From positions 1 to 24,788 of the forward strand of contig SFCY01000017.1 of the NCBI GenBank assembly GCA_004558865.1: 24,788 nt of DNA, written 5' to 3'. How positions within the stretch are numbered: position 1 is the stretch's first letter; every line of letters begins with the position of its first letter. The position numbers and the translations under genes were made by a program. The notes under the pieces are model-generated. The model was given only the letters and a program-made list of their open reading frames with translations, had not been told where the DNA came from and ran no database searches. Shown one piece after another: positions 7,008 to 15,535 of this stretch. Source of the stretch: Bacteroidales bacterium. Lineage in GTDB: Bacteria > Bacteroidota > Bacteroidia > Bacteroidales > Bacteroidaceae.

Positions 7008-8891
7008 ATGAAAGGATTTTTTACCACGTCTATCTTGATTTCGCTCCTTGCGGCACTTTCCACAACCGCCAACGCCCAAGGATGGAAGGCGCACAATGCG
7101 CCCCTGAAGGATTCTCCAGCCCACTTTGCCCCATCGGAAGAAGCCCTGCTCTACCTCGGCTACGCCAAAACGTCCGACGCGATCTACCCCTACGACGGCC
7201 TCTCGGTGGAGGACGACTCGCGCGTGGGCTGCGCCATGGTGCTCACGCCCAACATGCTGCGCCCCTACGCGGGCGGCGAGGTGGTGGGCATGGTGGCCGG
7301 ATGGGACACCTACGACTCCGACGGCTCCTACGAATGCTTCGTCAGGAAAGCTTTCCACGGCGACAAGCTGGCCGGAACGCAGACGGCGGCCAAAGTGGGT
7401 TTCGGGTGGAACACCATCAACTTCGACCAGACCTACACCATTCCCAACAACCCCGACTCGCTCTTGGTGGGATTCTACTGCGACCTGCAGAAAGACGTCA
7501 TTGCCATCCCCACGCTCTATCCCCACAACCGACCCGGCAGCTGCTTCCTGTGGCGCGAGGGCGAGACCGACGACAGCGGCAGGGAACTGTGGCAGGACGC
7601 CTCTGACCTAGGCACGCTGCCCGTGATCCTCATCGTGAAGGACAAGGAGGGAAAATTCACGGCCATGGTGACCTTGGAGTCTGTAGCCTACGAGCGCATC
7701 GGCTCCAAGGACTCTACGCTGACCGTCTTGGGCAACGTGAGGAACAACGGTTCCGGCACGGTGACGAGCCTCACGGTGTCGACCAAGGCTTTTGAGACTG
7801 TCAACAGCCACGACGTCAAACTGAGCCAAGGCATAGAGTCGGGACAGACAAGGCGCGTGGCCCTTCCCATGGACTACATGCTGTCGGGGCCGCAGACGCT
7901 GAGCATCGACGCCGTGAACGGCAAGGCCAACACGATGGAGGCCAAAGCCAAGGTGGAGATATTGGCCGTGCCCAAGGAGGTGGCCGACCGCTACACCTTC
8001 GTGCCGCTCGTGGAATACTTCGAGAGCGAGAACAGCTACATGTCGCCCCGCTACTACGAGGAGATCCTCGCGCCCGGACTGGCCGACTACAAGGGGCGCA
8101 TCATACAAATCAGCCAGCACATGGGCGACAGGTTCGCCACGGGCAACGACGACGCCACGGTAATAGCCCTCGACTTCTGCAACGGCGACTCGATGAGCGT
8201 GGAGCTGCCCTGCATGGGACTCGACCGCTCCTACCCCAACGTCGTGTCGTACTACACGGGACTGACGCCCGCCACGCCGCTCTTCTCCGTGCTGTATCCC
8301 GAATTTGCCAAGATGGCCTACGATGCCGAGCTGAAACGCCCCACTTTTGCCTCGGTGGGCGGAAGTGCCGAAATTGACGGCGGACGCATGAACGTGACGG
8401 TGAACGGCGACATCGCCAAGGACGTGATGCCCGACGGCGCGCCCTCCCTGCGACTCACGGTCTATCTGATGGAAAGGAGCGTGGAGAGCGACACCCAGGA
8501 GTTCTGGTCGGAAGAAGACAAGGAAGAGCACCAAAGCACATACACCCACCCCTGCGTGATACGAAAGGTGCTGTCGGACGGCCTATACGGCGATGCCATC
8601 GATGTTTTGGGCGACTACAACAAGAACTACACCACTGACCTCGACCCCGAGTGGAACGCGGACAGCCTCTATGTGGTGGCCTTCATCAACCGCGGACTGG
8701 AATACTCCAACTTCGACCGCCAAGTCATCAACTCCGCGGAGATACAGCCCAAGCCCTCGGCCGGCATCGACACCCTGCCCACCATGAGGGCGCAGCGCGA
8801 CGGGAACATCTACGACCTTGCCGGCAGACGCGTGGCCCATCCCACCAAGGGCGTCTACGTGAGGGGCGGACGCAAGTTCGTGGTGAGATGA
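7008..8891 (+). CDS. Secreted Omp28-related protein with degenerate thioredoxin-like centre
   Basis: Probably exported and surface or periplasmic; function unknown. The 627-residue product begins with a clear signal peptide (MKGFFTTSILISLLAALSTT, then an ANAQG cleavage region). The layout follows Bacteroidetes Omp28-related proteins. There is an N-terminal beta domain (LLYLGYAKTSDAIYPYD, later SLLVGFYCD), then a CARDB-like segment (LTVLGNVRNNGSGTVTSL). Next comes the region normally reading EEFTGTWCGWCPRG, and last a beta domain with LTVYLMERSVESD and HPCVIRKVLSDG. In this protein the thioredoxin-like site reads VPLVEYFESENSYMSPRYY (nt ~8002-8058), so both cysteines are lost. The C-terminus (IYDLAGRRVAHPTKGVYV, then a basic end) is a short terminal segment frequent on exported Prevotella-type proteins. 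I chose the ATG at 7008 over 7002 because AAAGG sits seven bases away. The next gene follows after 59 bases. Confidence 0.7.
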   Translation: MKGFFTTSILISLLAALSTTANAQGWKAHNAPLKDSPAHFAPSEEALLYLGYAKTSDAIYPYDGLSVEDDSRVGCAMVLTPNMLRPYAGGEVVGMVAGWDTYDSDGSYECFVRKAFHGDKLAGTQTAAKVGFGWNTINFDQTYTIPNNPDSLLVGFYCDLQKDVIAIPTLYPHNRPGSCFLWREGETDDSGRELWQDASDLGTLPVILIVKDKEGKFTAMVTLESVAYERIGSKDSTLTVLGNVRNNGSGTVTSLTVSTKAFETVNSHDVKLSQGIESGQTRRVALPMDYMLSGPQTLSIDAVNGKANTMEAKAKVEILAVPKEVADRYTFVPLVEYFESENSYMSPRYYEEILAPGLADYKGRIIQISQHMGDRFATGNDDATVIALDFCNGDSMSVELPCMGLDRSYPNVVSYYTGLTPATPLFSVLYPEFAKMAYDAELKRPTFASVGGSAEIDGGRMNVTVNGDIAKDVMPDGAPSLRLTVYLMERSVESDTQEFWSEEDKEEHQSTYTHPCVIRKVLSDGLYGDAIDVLGDYNKNYTTDLDPEWNADSLYVVAFINRGLEYSNFDRQVINSAEIQPKPSAGIDTLPTMRAQRDGNIYDLAGRRVAHPTKGVYVRGGRKFVVR

Positions 8892-8950
8892 GCGTGGCCT
8901 TGCAATGCCCTTAGAACCAACAATCCAAACATACATTGAAATCACAAAAC

Positions 8951-10264
8951 ATGAGAGAATCAAGACACAACATCGTGGGCGCAGCGGCCCTGGCCGCAGT
9001 GCTCCTCCTCAGCCCCATGAGGGCTGGGGCGCAGTGGGAACCCGTGAGCCTGCACCATGGCGTGTGGGGAGTGTTCATCACACCAAGCGGCAACATCCTC
9101 TACTCCGACTACCAGTTTGACGGCAGCGGGGGCATCTACACCTCCACCGACGAGGGCGACACCTTCACGAAGACCTGCTCGGAGGACCACACCTACAACC
9201 GCTTCTACCAGTTTGGCGAAATGCTCTACGCAACGGGAAACGGCGGCAAGATCGCCCGCTCGGACGACGACGGTGAGACGTGGGTGGTGCTCGACTACGG
9301 CACTCCCGATGGGGAGAAAATAGACGATGTAGAAAACACCGCCTGCTACGGATTGGCCGAGAAGGGCGAACGCCTCTACGCAGCCGACTTCAGCGCGGGC
9401 ATCCTCTACAGCGACGACTATGGCGACACGTGGCACTTCACCGACCGCACCTCGCTGGCCATCGCCTGTGGGGGTACGGGCGAGAAGGACGAGAAGGGGC
9501 TGCTCTTCACGGAAAACTTCTACACGCCCTACACGTTCAAGGGAAACCTCTATGAGTTTGGAGCCAACTACATCTGCCGCTACGACGAACAGGAGGACAA
9601 ATGGTCGAGGGTGATGGAGGGGAGCAACTTCATGGTGGCCTTGGCCGAAAGGAACGACACACTGTTCTGCGGCCGCACCGTGGACGACTACGACGCGACG
9701 AAACCCTTCCTGCAATTCACCACCGACGGCGAGCACTGGCAGCCCACGGGCAGACCCGAGAACGAGCTGTGCAACTATGTGCGCTGCCTGGAGGTGCATG
9801 GGAAGCACCTGTTCGCGGGACACATCCGCGACGGCGTGTATGTGTCTGACGACGGCGGCAACACCTACGTGAACATTTCCGATGGGCTGCCCATGCTCAC
9901 CGAGGTGAGGGGCTACTACCTCTCGCCGCTTGAGCTGAAGGCCACCGACGACTATCTCTACGCCTCGCTCTTCGACACCGCCTACGACAACACCGAAGGC
10001 GGCCTCTACCGCTTCCCGCTCAACAAGCTGACCAACCGCATCGCCGAGGTGAGGGGCGCAATAGGGAAAGTGCGTGTGGAAGGCGGCGCGCTGCTGCTCG
10101 ACAACGCGGCCGACCGCATAGAACTGATCGACGCCTCGGGCGCGCCCAGACTCACTGCGACTCACGCCGACCGACTGGAGTTGGGCACGCTGCCCGCCGG
10201 AACCTATATCTATAAGGTAAGCAAGGGAGGGGACAAAATGACAGGCAAAGTGGCCCTGCCCTAA
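8951..10264 (+). CDS. Secreted Asp-box (BNR-like) beta-propeller protein with T9SS sorting domain
   Basis: Probably a cell-surface or secreted protein; substrate unknown. From the ATG at 8951 there are 437 residues. A signal peptide comes first (RHNIVGAAALAAVLLLSP, cleavage near AGAQW). Asp-box-like repeats follow, of the S/T-x-D-x-G-x-T-F/W type: YTSTDEGDTF, ARSDDDGETW, YSDDYGDTW, TTDGEHW and VSDDGGNTY. Such repeats build sialidase- and photosystem-stability-factor-like propellers, but no catalytic sialidase set is evident. The last ~55 residues (IELIDASGAPRL, LELGTLPAGTYIYKV, TGKVALP) match the type A sorting domain of the type IX secretion system. A TTG at 8936 is in frame but weaker. It likely shares a transcript with the Omp28-like gene and ends at the hairpin at 10281. 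Confidence 0.75.
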   Translation: MRESRHNIVGAAALAAVLLLSPMRAGAQWEPVSLHHGVWGVFITPSGNILYSDYQFDGSGGIYTSTDEGDTFTKTCSEDHTYNRFYQFGEMLYATGNGGKIARSDDDGETWVVLDYGTPDGEKIDDVENTACYGLAEKGERLYAADFSAGILYSDDYGDTWHFTDRTSLAIACGGTGEKDEKGLLFTENFYTPYTFKGNLYEFGANYICRYDEQEDKWSRVMEGSNFMVALAERNDTLFCGRTVDDYDATKPFLQFTTDGEHWQPTGRPENELCNYVRCLEVHGKHLFAGHIRDGVYVSDDGGNTYVNISDGLPMLTEVRGYYLSPLELKATDDYLYASLFDTAYDNTEGGLYRFPLNKLTNRIAEVRGAIGKVRVEGGALLLDNAADRIELIDASGAPRLTATHADRLELGTLPAGTYIYKVSKGGDKMTGKVALP

Positions 10265-10280
10265 GACTTAATTGCTTAAA

Positions 10281-10318
10281 AAGAGGCAAGCTTCCCAATA
10301 AGCGGAAGCTTGCCTCTT
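10281..10318. terminator. Bidirectional hairpin terminator
   Basis: AAGAGGCAAGCTTCC (10281-10295) pairs over 15 bases with GGAAGCTTGCCTCTT (10304-10318) around an 8-base loop. Short T-rich flanks lie on the right (AATTTT) and, for the minus strand, on the left. It lies 17 bases past the stop of the Asp-box gene and beyond the manA end, so it can serve both converging genes. Confidence 0.75.
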
Positions 10319-10324
10319 AATTTT

Positions 10325-10450
10325 CTCAGAGGTCTCGGAGTTCTCAGAGTTCTCGGAGATCTCGGAGTCCTCGGAGTCCTCAGAGTTCTCGGAGCCCTCA
10401 GAGTTCTCAGAGTTCTCGGAGGCCTCAGAGCCCTCGGAGTTCTCAGAGCC
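10325..10450. repeat. 9-bp minisatellite, 14 units
   Basis: Fourteen uninterrupted 9-base units of the form CTCRGAGNN fill 10325-10450. The heptamer CTCRGAG is invariant except for A or G at position 4, and only the last two bases vary otherwise. The array touches the last base of the manA stop codon (10451-10453 on the plus strand). Because the period is a multiple of three it stays open in several frames and creates false reading frames. Likely a slippage-prone array. Confidence 0.95.
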
Positions 10451-11410
10451 TCATTTCACGTAGGTGTTGATGAGCTGCATCTTTCCCTTGAGCTTCAACT
10501 TGTCCGTGGTGGCAGGGAAGAGATAGGTTTGGCCCGCCCGCATGGGTTGCCACTCGCCGTCGTCCTCGGCCACCTCGCCCTCGCCCGAGAGGCAGATGAG
10601 AATCTGGAAGGAGTCGATGGCCGACCAGTCGAGCGTGACGGGAGAGTCCATGTCCAGCACGGAGGTGGTGAACACCGGGCTGTCGACCAAGAGCACGGGC
10701 TGGTTCTTGTGGGGCTCATATTTCGTGCGGTAGTCGGGCAGCACCTCATAGTTGATGCACTCGGCGGCCTTCTCGGTGTGGAGCTCGCGCAGGTTGCCGT
10801 TCTTGTCGCGGCGGTTGAAGTCGTAGATGCGGTAGGTGCAGTCCGAGGTCTGCTGAATCTCTACAAGCATGCATCCGGCGCCGATGCTGTGGATGCGTCC
10901 GCCGGGCAGGAAGAAGCAGTCGCCCGCCTTCACGTTGTAGTGGGCGATGGCGTCGGTGATGGTGTTATTGGCCACCATCTGCTTATACTCCTCGGGGGTG
11001 ATCTTCTTTTTCAGTCCCACACGGATCACGGCATCGTCTTCCGACGGCATGAGATACCACATCTCCGTCTTGCCGCAGGGAAGTCCCTGGCGGTGGGCTA
11101 TCTCGTCGTTGGGATGCACCTGAATGGAGAGGTCCTGCTTGGCGTCGATAAACTTGATGAGCAGGGGAAAGCGGTGGCCGAAGCGCTCATAGTTGCGACG
11201 CCCCATCAGCCGCTCCTTGTCGCGGTCGATGAGGTCGGTGAGCAGCACGCCGTCCTCGCTTCCACCATCAATCGTAGACACATTGCCCTCCACGGCAGAG
11301 AGTTCCCAGCTCTCACCAATCTGTGAGGGAGCGTCGGGGATGTGCTTGAGCTGTTTGATTTTCTCGCCTCCCCAAAGGGTTTGTTTCAGAATGGATTTGA
11401 ATCTGTACAT
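10451..11410 (-). CDS. manA: Mannose-6-phosphate isomerase, class I (ManA)
   Basis: Cytosolic zinc enzyme that interconverts mannose-6-phosphate and fructose-6-phosphate, linking mannose use and GDP-mannose supply to glycolysis. The 319-residue protein has the type I cupin zinc ligands: SIQVHPND (Q97, H99), KTEMWYL (E116) and PGGRIHSIG (H174), followed by LVEIQQTSDCTYRIYDF. Length is typical of the short bacterial form. The N-terminus MYRFKSILKQTLWGGEKI is the family's usual start. A -7 box lies about 55 bases upstream (11466-11473). dgt lies further upstream on the same strand, ending 196 bases before this start, so manA probably has its own promoter. Confidence 0.93.
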   Translation of the reverse strand: MYRFKSILKQTLWGGEKIKQLKHIPDAPSQIGESWELSAVEGNVSTIDGGSEDGVLLTDLIDRDKERLMGRRNYERFGHRFPLLIKFIDAKQDLSIQVHPNDEIAHRQGLPCGKTEMWYLMPSEDDAVIRVGLKKKITPEEYKQMVANNTITDAIAHYNVKAGDCFFLPGGRIHSIGAGCMLVEIQQTSDCTYRIYDFNRRDKNGNLRELHTEKAAECINYEVLPDYRTKYEPHKNQPVLLVDSPVFTTSVLDMDSPVTLDWSAIDSFQILICLSGEGEVAEDDGEWQPMRAGQTYLFPATTDKLKLKGKMQLINTYVK

Positions 11411-11465
11411 GGTTATTTTGGATAGCGTTTGTTTATTCTATTGAATTTATTGCGGGTTCGCACTG

Positions 11466-11473
11466 CAAAAGTA
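11466..11473 (-). promoter_or_regulatory. Candidate -7 box for manA
   Basis: On the minus strand the sequence reads TACTTTTG, matching TAnnTTTG, inside an AT-rich patch. No TTTG is at the expected -33 distance. Predicted leader about 50 bases. Confidence 0.45.
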
Positions 11474-11606
11474 TAAATAAAAATTGGTTCTCAGCAGGGA
11501 ATGATTTGATTTTTTGATGCTCTCCGCCCTACGTAGTGCATACAAAGTGATTTTCACAACTGCTTATCGAGCCGCGAATATCCAAGGGGGTGAATAGAAG
11601 TGATGG

Positions 11607-12944
11607 TCAGACGATAGGCAGGCTGATGCCGCACATCTTCTGATAGATATCGAGGGCATAGACATCGGTCATGCCGCTGATATAGTCTATCACAGCCATG
11701 AGGCGCGTCTGGAGGTCGGGACTCTTGATTTCATACTGGCTGCTGAAGCGGCGTATGATTTGCTTGGAGTGGAAGCGGTCGGGGTTGACGGCGGCGGCGA
11801 CCAGCGTTTCCATGAGCGTCTCCATCAAGGTGTAGCCTCCCAACTCCACATCCAACACGGGCTTGCTCTGATAAATCTTCTCGTAGGAGAGTTGCGTGCA
11901 GCGGTGGTAAGCCTCGCGCACCGACGGCTCCACGTGGTCCAGCAGACTGCCCTCAAGCGTGCCGTCGAGAATCTCCCGCTCGTGGCCGACAAAGGCCTCC
12001 ACGCACTCATGCTCCAACTTGTTGACCGCACAGGCCCGCATGTATACTATCTGCTCGTTCTCGTCGGTGATGCCCTCGTCGGCAATCCGCTTCAGGATCT
12101 TGTGGCGCTGGCTGTCGTCGAAGAATCCCAACAGGGCTTGGCTGGCTTCGTCGAAAGAGAGGAGCTTCAGCTTGTGCGAGTCCTCAATATCCATGATCTC
12201 GTAGCAAATGTCGTCGGCGGCCTCCACGAGATACACCAGGGGATGGCGGGCGAAGCGAAGCGGCTCGCCCTCAGCTGAGAGCCGTTTGATGCCCAACTCG
12301 CGGGCAATGTCCAGATAGCTCCCCAACTCACTATGGAAAAAGCCGAACTTGGCGTGGGCGCCCGCCTGTTCCGACACGTAGGGGTACTTCACAATGCTGG
12401 CCAGCATGGTGTAGGTCATTAGGAATCCTCCTGGTCTTCGGCCGAGGAAATGATGGGTGAGCAGACGGAATGCGTTGGCGTTGCCCTCAAAGTGGGTGAT
12501 GTCGCTCCAGAACTCAGGCGATACCTCGCCCCGCAGGGCTGCACCCTTGCCCTCGGTGAAGAAAGTCTGTATGGCCTTTTCCCCCGAGTGGCCGAAGGGC
12601 GGGTTGCCCATGTCGTGGGCCAGGCAGGCAGCGGAGACGATGGTGCCTATCTCCTCGATGAGTGTGCCGCGCAGCTCGGGGTGCAGCACCATGAGCCGGC
12701 GGGCGATGTCGTTGCCCAAGGAGTGACCCACGGTGGAAACTTCCAAGGAATGGGTCAGCCGGTTGTGTACGAAGACGCTTCCCGGCAGGGGAAACACCTG
12801 TGTCTTGTTCTGCATTCGCCTGAAAGGAGCCGAGAACACCAAGCGGTCGTAGTCGCGCTTGAATTCGGACCTCTCCTCGTGCATTTCGGTGTGGTGGCGT
12901 TCCTGCCCGAGACGCTTGTTTGAAATGAGTTGCTGCCAGTTCAT
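11607..12944 (-). CDS. dgt: dGTP triphosphohydrolase-like HD-domain dNTPase (Dgt)
   Basis: Cleaves dNTPs to deoxynucleosides and triphosphate, limiting dNTP pools. From the ATG at 12944 the protein has 445 residues. It opens MNWQQLISNKRLGQERHH, then FSAPFRRMQNKTQVFPLP, the HD metal site with NRLTHSLEVS (H65) and CLAHDMGNPPFGHSGE (H110, D111), and an EAADDICYEIMDIEDSHK helix with further conserved acidic residues. The open frame runs 38 codons further upstream (to 13058), but that part has no family resemblance and lies across the promoter. Specificity for dGTP versus all dNTPs cannot be told from motifs. It is divergent from dut, another dNTP-pool enzyme. Confidence 0.93.
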   Translation of the reverse strand: MNWQQLISNKRLGQERHHTEMHEERSEFKRDYDRLVFSAPFRRMQNKTQVFPLPGSVFVHNRLTHSLEVSTVGHSLGNDIARRLMVLHPELRGTLIEEIGTIVSAACLAHDMGNPPFGHSGEKAIQTFFTEGKGAALRGEVSPEFWSDITHFEGNANAFRLLTHHFLGRRPGGFLMTYTMLASIVKYPYVSEQAGAHAKFGFFHSELGSYLDIARELGIKRLSAEGEPLRFARHPLVYLVEAADDICYEIMDIEDSHKLKLLSFDEASQALLGFFDDSQRHKILKRIADEGITDENEQIVYMRACAVNKLEHECVEAFVGHEREILDGTLEGSLLDHVEPSVREAYHRCTQLSYEKIYQSKPVLDVELGGYTLMETLMETLVAAAVNPDRFHSKQIIRRFSSQYEIKSPDLQTRLMAVIDYISGMTDVYALDIYQKMCGISLPIV

Positions 12945-12961
12945 AGCTGTGTTGTTTTTGG

Positions 12962-12969
12962 CAAAGATA
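12962..12969 (-). promoter_or_regulatory. Candidate -7 box for dgt
   Basis: TATCTTTG on the minus strand matches TAnnTTTG. It lies only ~17 bases before the dgt ATG, giving a very short leader. This supports the start at 12944 over the longer reading. Confidence 0.5.
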
Positions 12970-13126
12970 ATGATTTTTGGCCACAATGGGCCACTTTGCG
13001 ACGAAAAAAGACCAACAGGAGACGGAAAACCGTGGAATGCGGGAACAGAAGATTGCAAATTGGGGCTATCACTGCGTCACTAACTTTTTTTATGGTCTAA
13101 AATAGAGTTATCTGACAATAAATCAT

Positions 13127-13134
13127 TATTTTTG
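13127..13134 (+). promoter_or_regulatory. Candidate -7 box for dut operon
   Basis: TATTTTTG matches TAnnTTTG, 25 bases before the dut ATG, in an AT-rich patch. The -33 element is not clear. It probably drives dut and the three following genes. Confidence 0.5.
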
Positions 13135-13159
13135 CATCAACAAATCAACAAAGCAAGAA

Positions 13160-13597
13160 ATGATAAAGATTAGAGTGGTCAATGAAGGCCATCAGCCGTT
13201 GCCCGCCTACGCCACCGAGCAGAGCGCCGGGATGGACCTGCGCGCCAACCTCGACGCGTCGGTCACGCTGCGCCCCTTGGAGAGGAGGCTCATCCCCACA
13301 GGCTTGCGCATCGAGCTGCCCGTGGGCTTCGAGGCCCAAATCAGACCACGCAGCGGACTGGCACTGAAACACGGCGTGACAGTGCTCAACACGCCCGGCA
13401 CCATCGACTCCGACTACCGGGGCGAGCTGAAGGTGCTGTTGGTGAACTTTTCCAACGAGGACTTTGTGGTCAACGACGGTGAGCGCATTGCCCAGATGAT
13501 CATTGCCCGCCACGAGACGGCCGAGCTGGAGCCCGCCACCCTCCTTGGCGCGACCGGGCGCGGCGAGGGCGGCTACGGCCACACGGGTGTGGAGTGA
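13160..13597 (+). CDS. dut: dUTP diphosphatase (Dut)
   Basis: Hydrolyses dUTP to dUMP and diphosphate, keeping uracil out of DNA and supplying dTMP synthesis. The 145-residue protein is a standard trimeric dUTPase with all five motifs: I SAGMDLRA (22-29), II PRSGLALKHGV, III NTPGTIDSDYRGELKV, IV DGERIAQMII and V GRGEGGYGHTG. In motif V the common Phe is Tyr, an aromatic substitution. It starts 25 bases after a -7 box and is first in a rightward run with the TPR, DUF4292 and EnvC genes; the next ATG is 54 bases after its stop. Confidence 0.97.
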   Translation: MIKIRVVNEGHQPLPAYATEQSAGMDLRANLDASVTLRPLERRLIPTGLRIELPVGFEAQIRPRSGLALKHGVTVLNTPGTIDSDYRGELKVLLVNFSNEDFVVNDGERIAQMIIARHETAELEPATLLGATGRGEGGYGHTGVE

Positions 13598-13651
13598 GGC
13601 CGCGCGCCACAGCCGGCGAGGCTTCACAAGCGACGAACAAAAGGAAAATTT

Positions 13652-15529
13652 ATGTCAACAAGAATATTGCAAACCATCTTTGCGCTCCTATCCCTGCTAT
13701 GCGCGCCCCTGGGGCTGCAGGCGCAGGCGGTGGACAGCGTGGCCACAGACACGGCCGTGGTAGACACGGCATATCTTGAGGACGGCGGCGACGCTGAGGA
13801 CCTCAACAACGTGGACTTCAAGATCGACGTGCCGGAATCGTGGACGATGACCCACAGCGACAGCCTGGCCTACAACTACCTCTTCCAAAGGGCCATGTCG
13901 CTCTTCGGACAGAACAACGGCGCCGCCTTCGACATCCTCTGCCAGTGCCAGCAGCTCAACCCGCGCGCGGCGGAGGCATACTATTTTCTGGCTCCTTTCT
14001 ATGGCTATCTCGGCAACGACAGCCTGATGCAGGCGGGGCTGAAGGCCGCCGTGGACCTCGACCCGACCAACAAGGACTACCTCACCGGACTGCTCAACGC
14101 CTACAACAAGGAGGGACTGTTCGAGGAATCGGTGAAAGTGGCCGAGGACATCCTCAACAAGACCGACGACAAGCTGCCCGTGCTGCAGATGCTGGTGGAG
14201 CTATACTACAACACCGACCAGAAGGAGAAAGTGCTGAAGACCCTCGACAAGATTGAGCTCATGGGCGGCGGAAGCGACGAACTGACACTGGCCCGCGCAC
14301 AGTTCTTGGAAGAGATGGGGCGACACAAGCAGGCCCGGCAGGTGTACGACGAGCTGATCAGGAAGAATCCCAACGACGAGTCGTTCAGGCTGAAGCTGGC
14401 CAACTATCTGGTCAACGGCGAGAAATATGCCGAGGCCAAGAAGATCCTTGACGCCGTGGCCAAGGACGACCCCGAGAGCCCAGACGGCCAGATGTCGCTG
14501 ATAAGCTACTATCGGGCCACTGGCGACTCGGTGGGCGAGAACAACGAGCGCGTGAGGCTGCTGCTCAACAAGCGCACGCCCGAACAGACGCGCCAGACCA
14601 TCCTGCAGATTGAGCTGATGCTGGCCATGGCAGACAGCGCGCAGCTCCAGCCCGTGACGCAGCTCATCGACACCCTGCTCACCAACGACCCCGCCAACAC
14701 GCAGTTCCTCTTGGCCAAGGGACAGCTGCTCGGCTCCGACTCCACCAAGATGGCCCAGGCCCGCGAGTGCTTCGCCAAGGTGGTGGACCTCGAACCCGGC
14801 AACCCAAAGGCCCTGCAATACCTCATCGCCGCCTCGCTGCCCAGCGACACGCTGCCCCAGGCCGAGCGCGACAGCACGTGGCGGCAAATCCTCTCGCTGG
14901 CCAGGCAGGGGGCGCAATACAACCCCGCCGCGACGTGGTTCTACGACGTATGGGGACAGGCCGGCTACGAGCTGAAGCAGTACCAGGCCACCATCGACGC
15001 CTACCGCTCCGCCATCAACCACCGCACCAAGGATTGGAAGGACGACAAGGTGTCGGACTACTACGGCATGATGGGCGACATGCTCCACGAGCTGGGGAGG
15101 GAGGCGGAGGCCTTCGCAGCCTACGACAGCTCATTGGTATGGAACGAAAACAACTTCGCCGTGCTCAACAACTATGCCTACTACCTCACGCTCAAAGGCA
15201 AGGACCTCGACAAGGCCGCACGCATGAGCCTCAGGGCGGTCAACGGCGAGCCCACCAACGCCAACAGCATCGACACCTACGCGTGGGTGCTCTTCACGCA
15301 GAAGAAATACGACGACGCCAAGGGATTCATCGACCTGGCCCTGCAGGTGGACACCGACTCGACCAACAACGGCACGCTCCTGGAGCATGCCGGCGACATC
15401 TACCTGATGTGCGGCCTCACCGACGAGGCCGTGGCCTACTGGCAGAAGGCCTTGAGGAAGAAGCCCGGCGACGCCCTCTTGGAGAGGAAAATCAGAGACC
15501 GAAAATATTATCCCAAAAAAGAAGAATAA
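13652..15529 (+). CDS. Exported tetratricopeptide repeat protein
   Basis: Envelope protein, probably a protein-interaction scaffold; exact role unknown. It has 625 residues, with a signal peptide (ILQTIFALLSLLCAPLGLQ, cleavage near AQA) and no lipobox cysteine. An acidic linker follows, then TPR-type helical repeats over nearly the whole length, for example AAEAYYFLAPFYGYLGNDS, EESVKVAEDILNKTDDKL, HKQARQVYDELIRKNPND and EAVAYWQKALRKKPGDALL near the C-terminus. An AAGGAAAA purine run sits a few bases before the ATG. The stop is six bases before the DUF4292 gene, indicating one operon. A TPR protein between dut and DUF4292 is, to my knowledge, a standard order in Bacteroidales. Confidence 0.88.
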   Translation: MSTRILQTIFALLSLLCAPLGLQAQAVDSVATDTAVVDTAYLEDGGDAEDLNNVDFKIDVPESWTMTHSDSLAYNYLFQRAMSLFGQNNGAAFDILCQCQQLNPRAAEAYYFLAPFYGYLGNDSLMQAGLKAAVDLDPTNKDYLTGLLNAYNKEGLFEESVKVAEDILNKTDDKLPVLQMLVELYYNTDQKEKVLKTLDKIELMGGGSDELTLARAQFLEEMGRHKQARQVYDELIRKNPNDESFRLKLANYLVNGEKYAEAKKILDAVAKDDPESPDGQMSLISYYRATGDSVGENNERVRLLLNKRTPEQTRQTILQIELMLAMADSAQLQPVTQLIDTLLTNDPANTQFLLAKGQLLGSDSTKMAQARECFAKVVDLEPGNPKALQYLIAASLPSDTLPQAERDSTWRQILSLARQGAQYNPAATWFYDVWGQAGYELKQYQATIDAYRSAINHRTKDWKDDKVSDYYGMMGDMLHELGREAEAFAAYDSSLVWNENNFAVLNNYAYYLTLKGKDLDKAARMSLRAVNGEPTNANSIDTYAWVLFTQKKYDDAKGFIDLALQVDTDSTNNGTLLEHAGDIYLMCGLTDEAVAYWQKALRKKPGDALLERKIRDRKYYPKKEE

Positions 15530-15535
15530 GCATCG

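Noticed and set aside
10310..11326. 338-codon plus-strand frame across the minisatellite and manA
   Set aside because: Its start is formed by the 9-bp repeat (period a multiple of three) and the rest is antisense to manA.
12945..13058. 38-residue N-terminal extension of Dgt
   Set aside because: No family similarity, and it covers the -7 box at 12962-12969.
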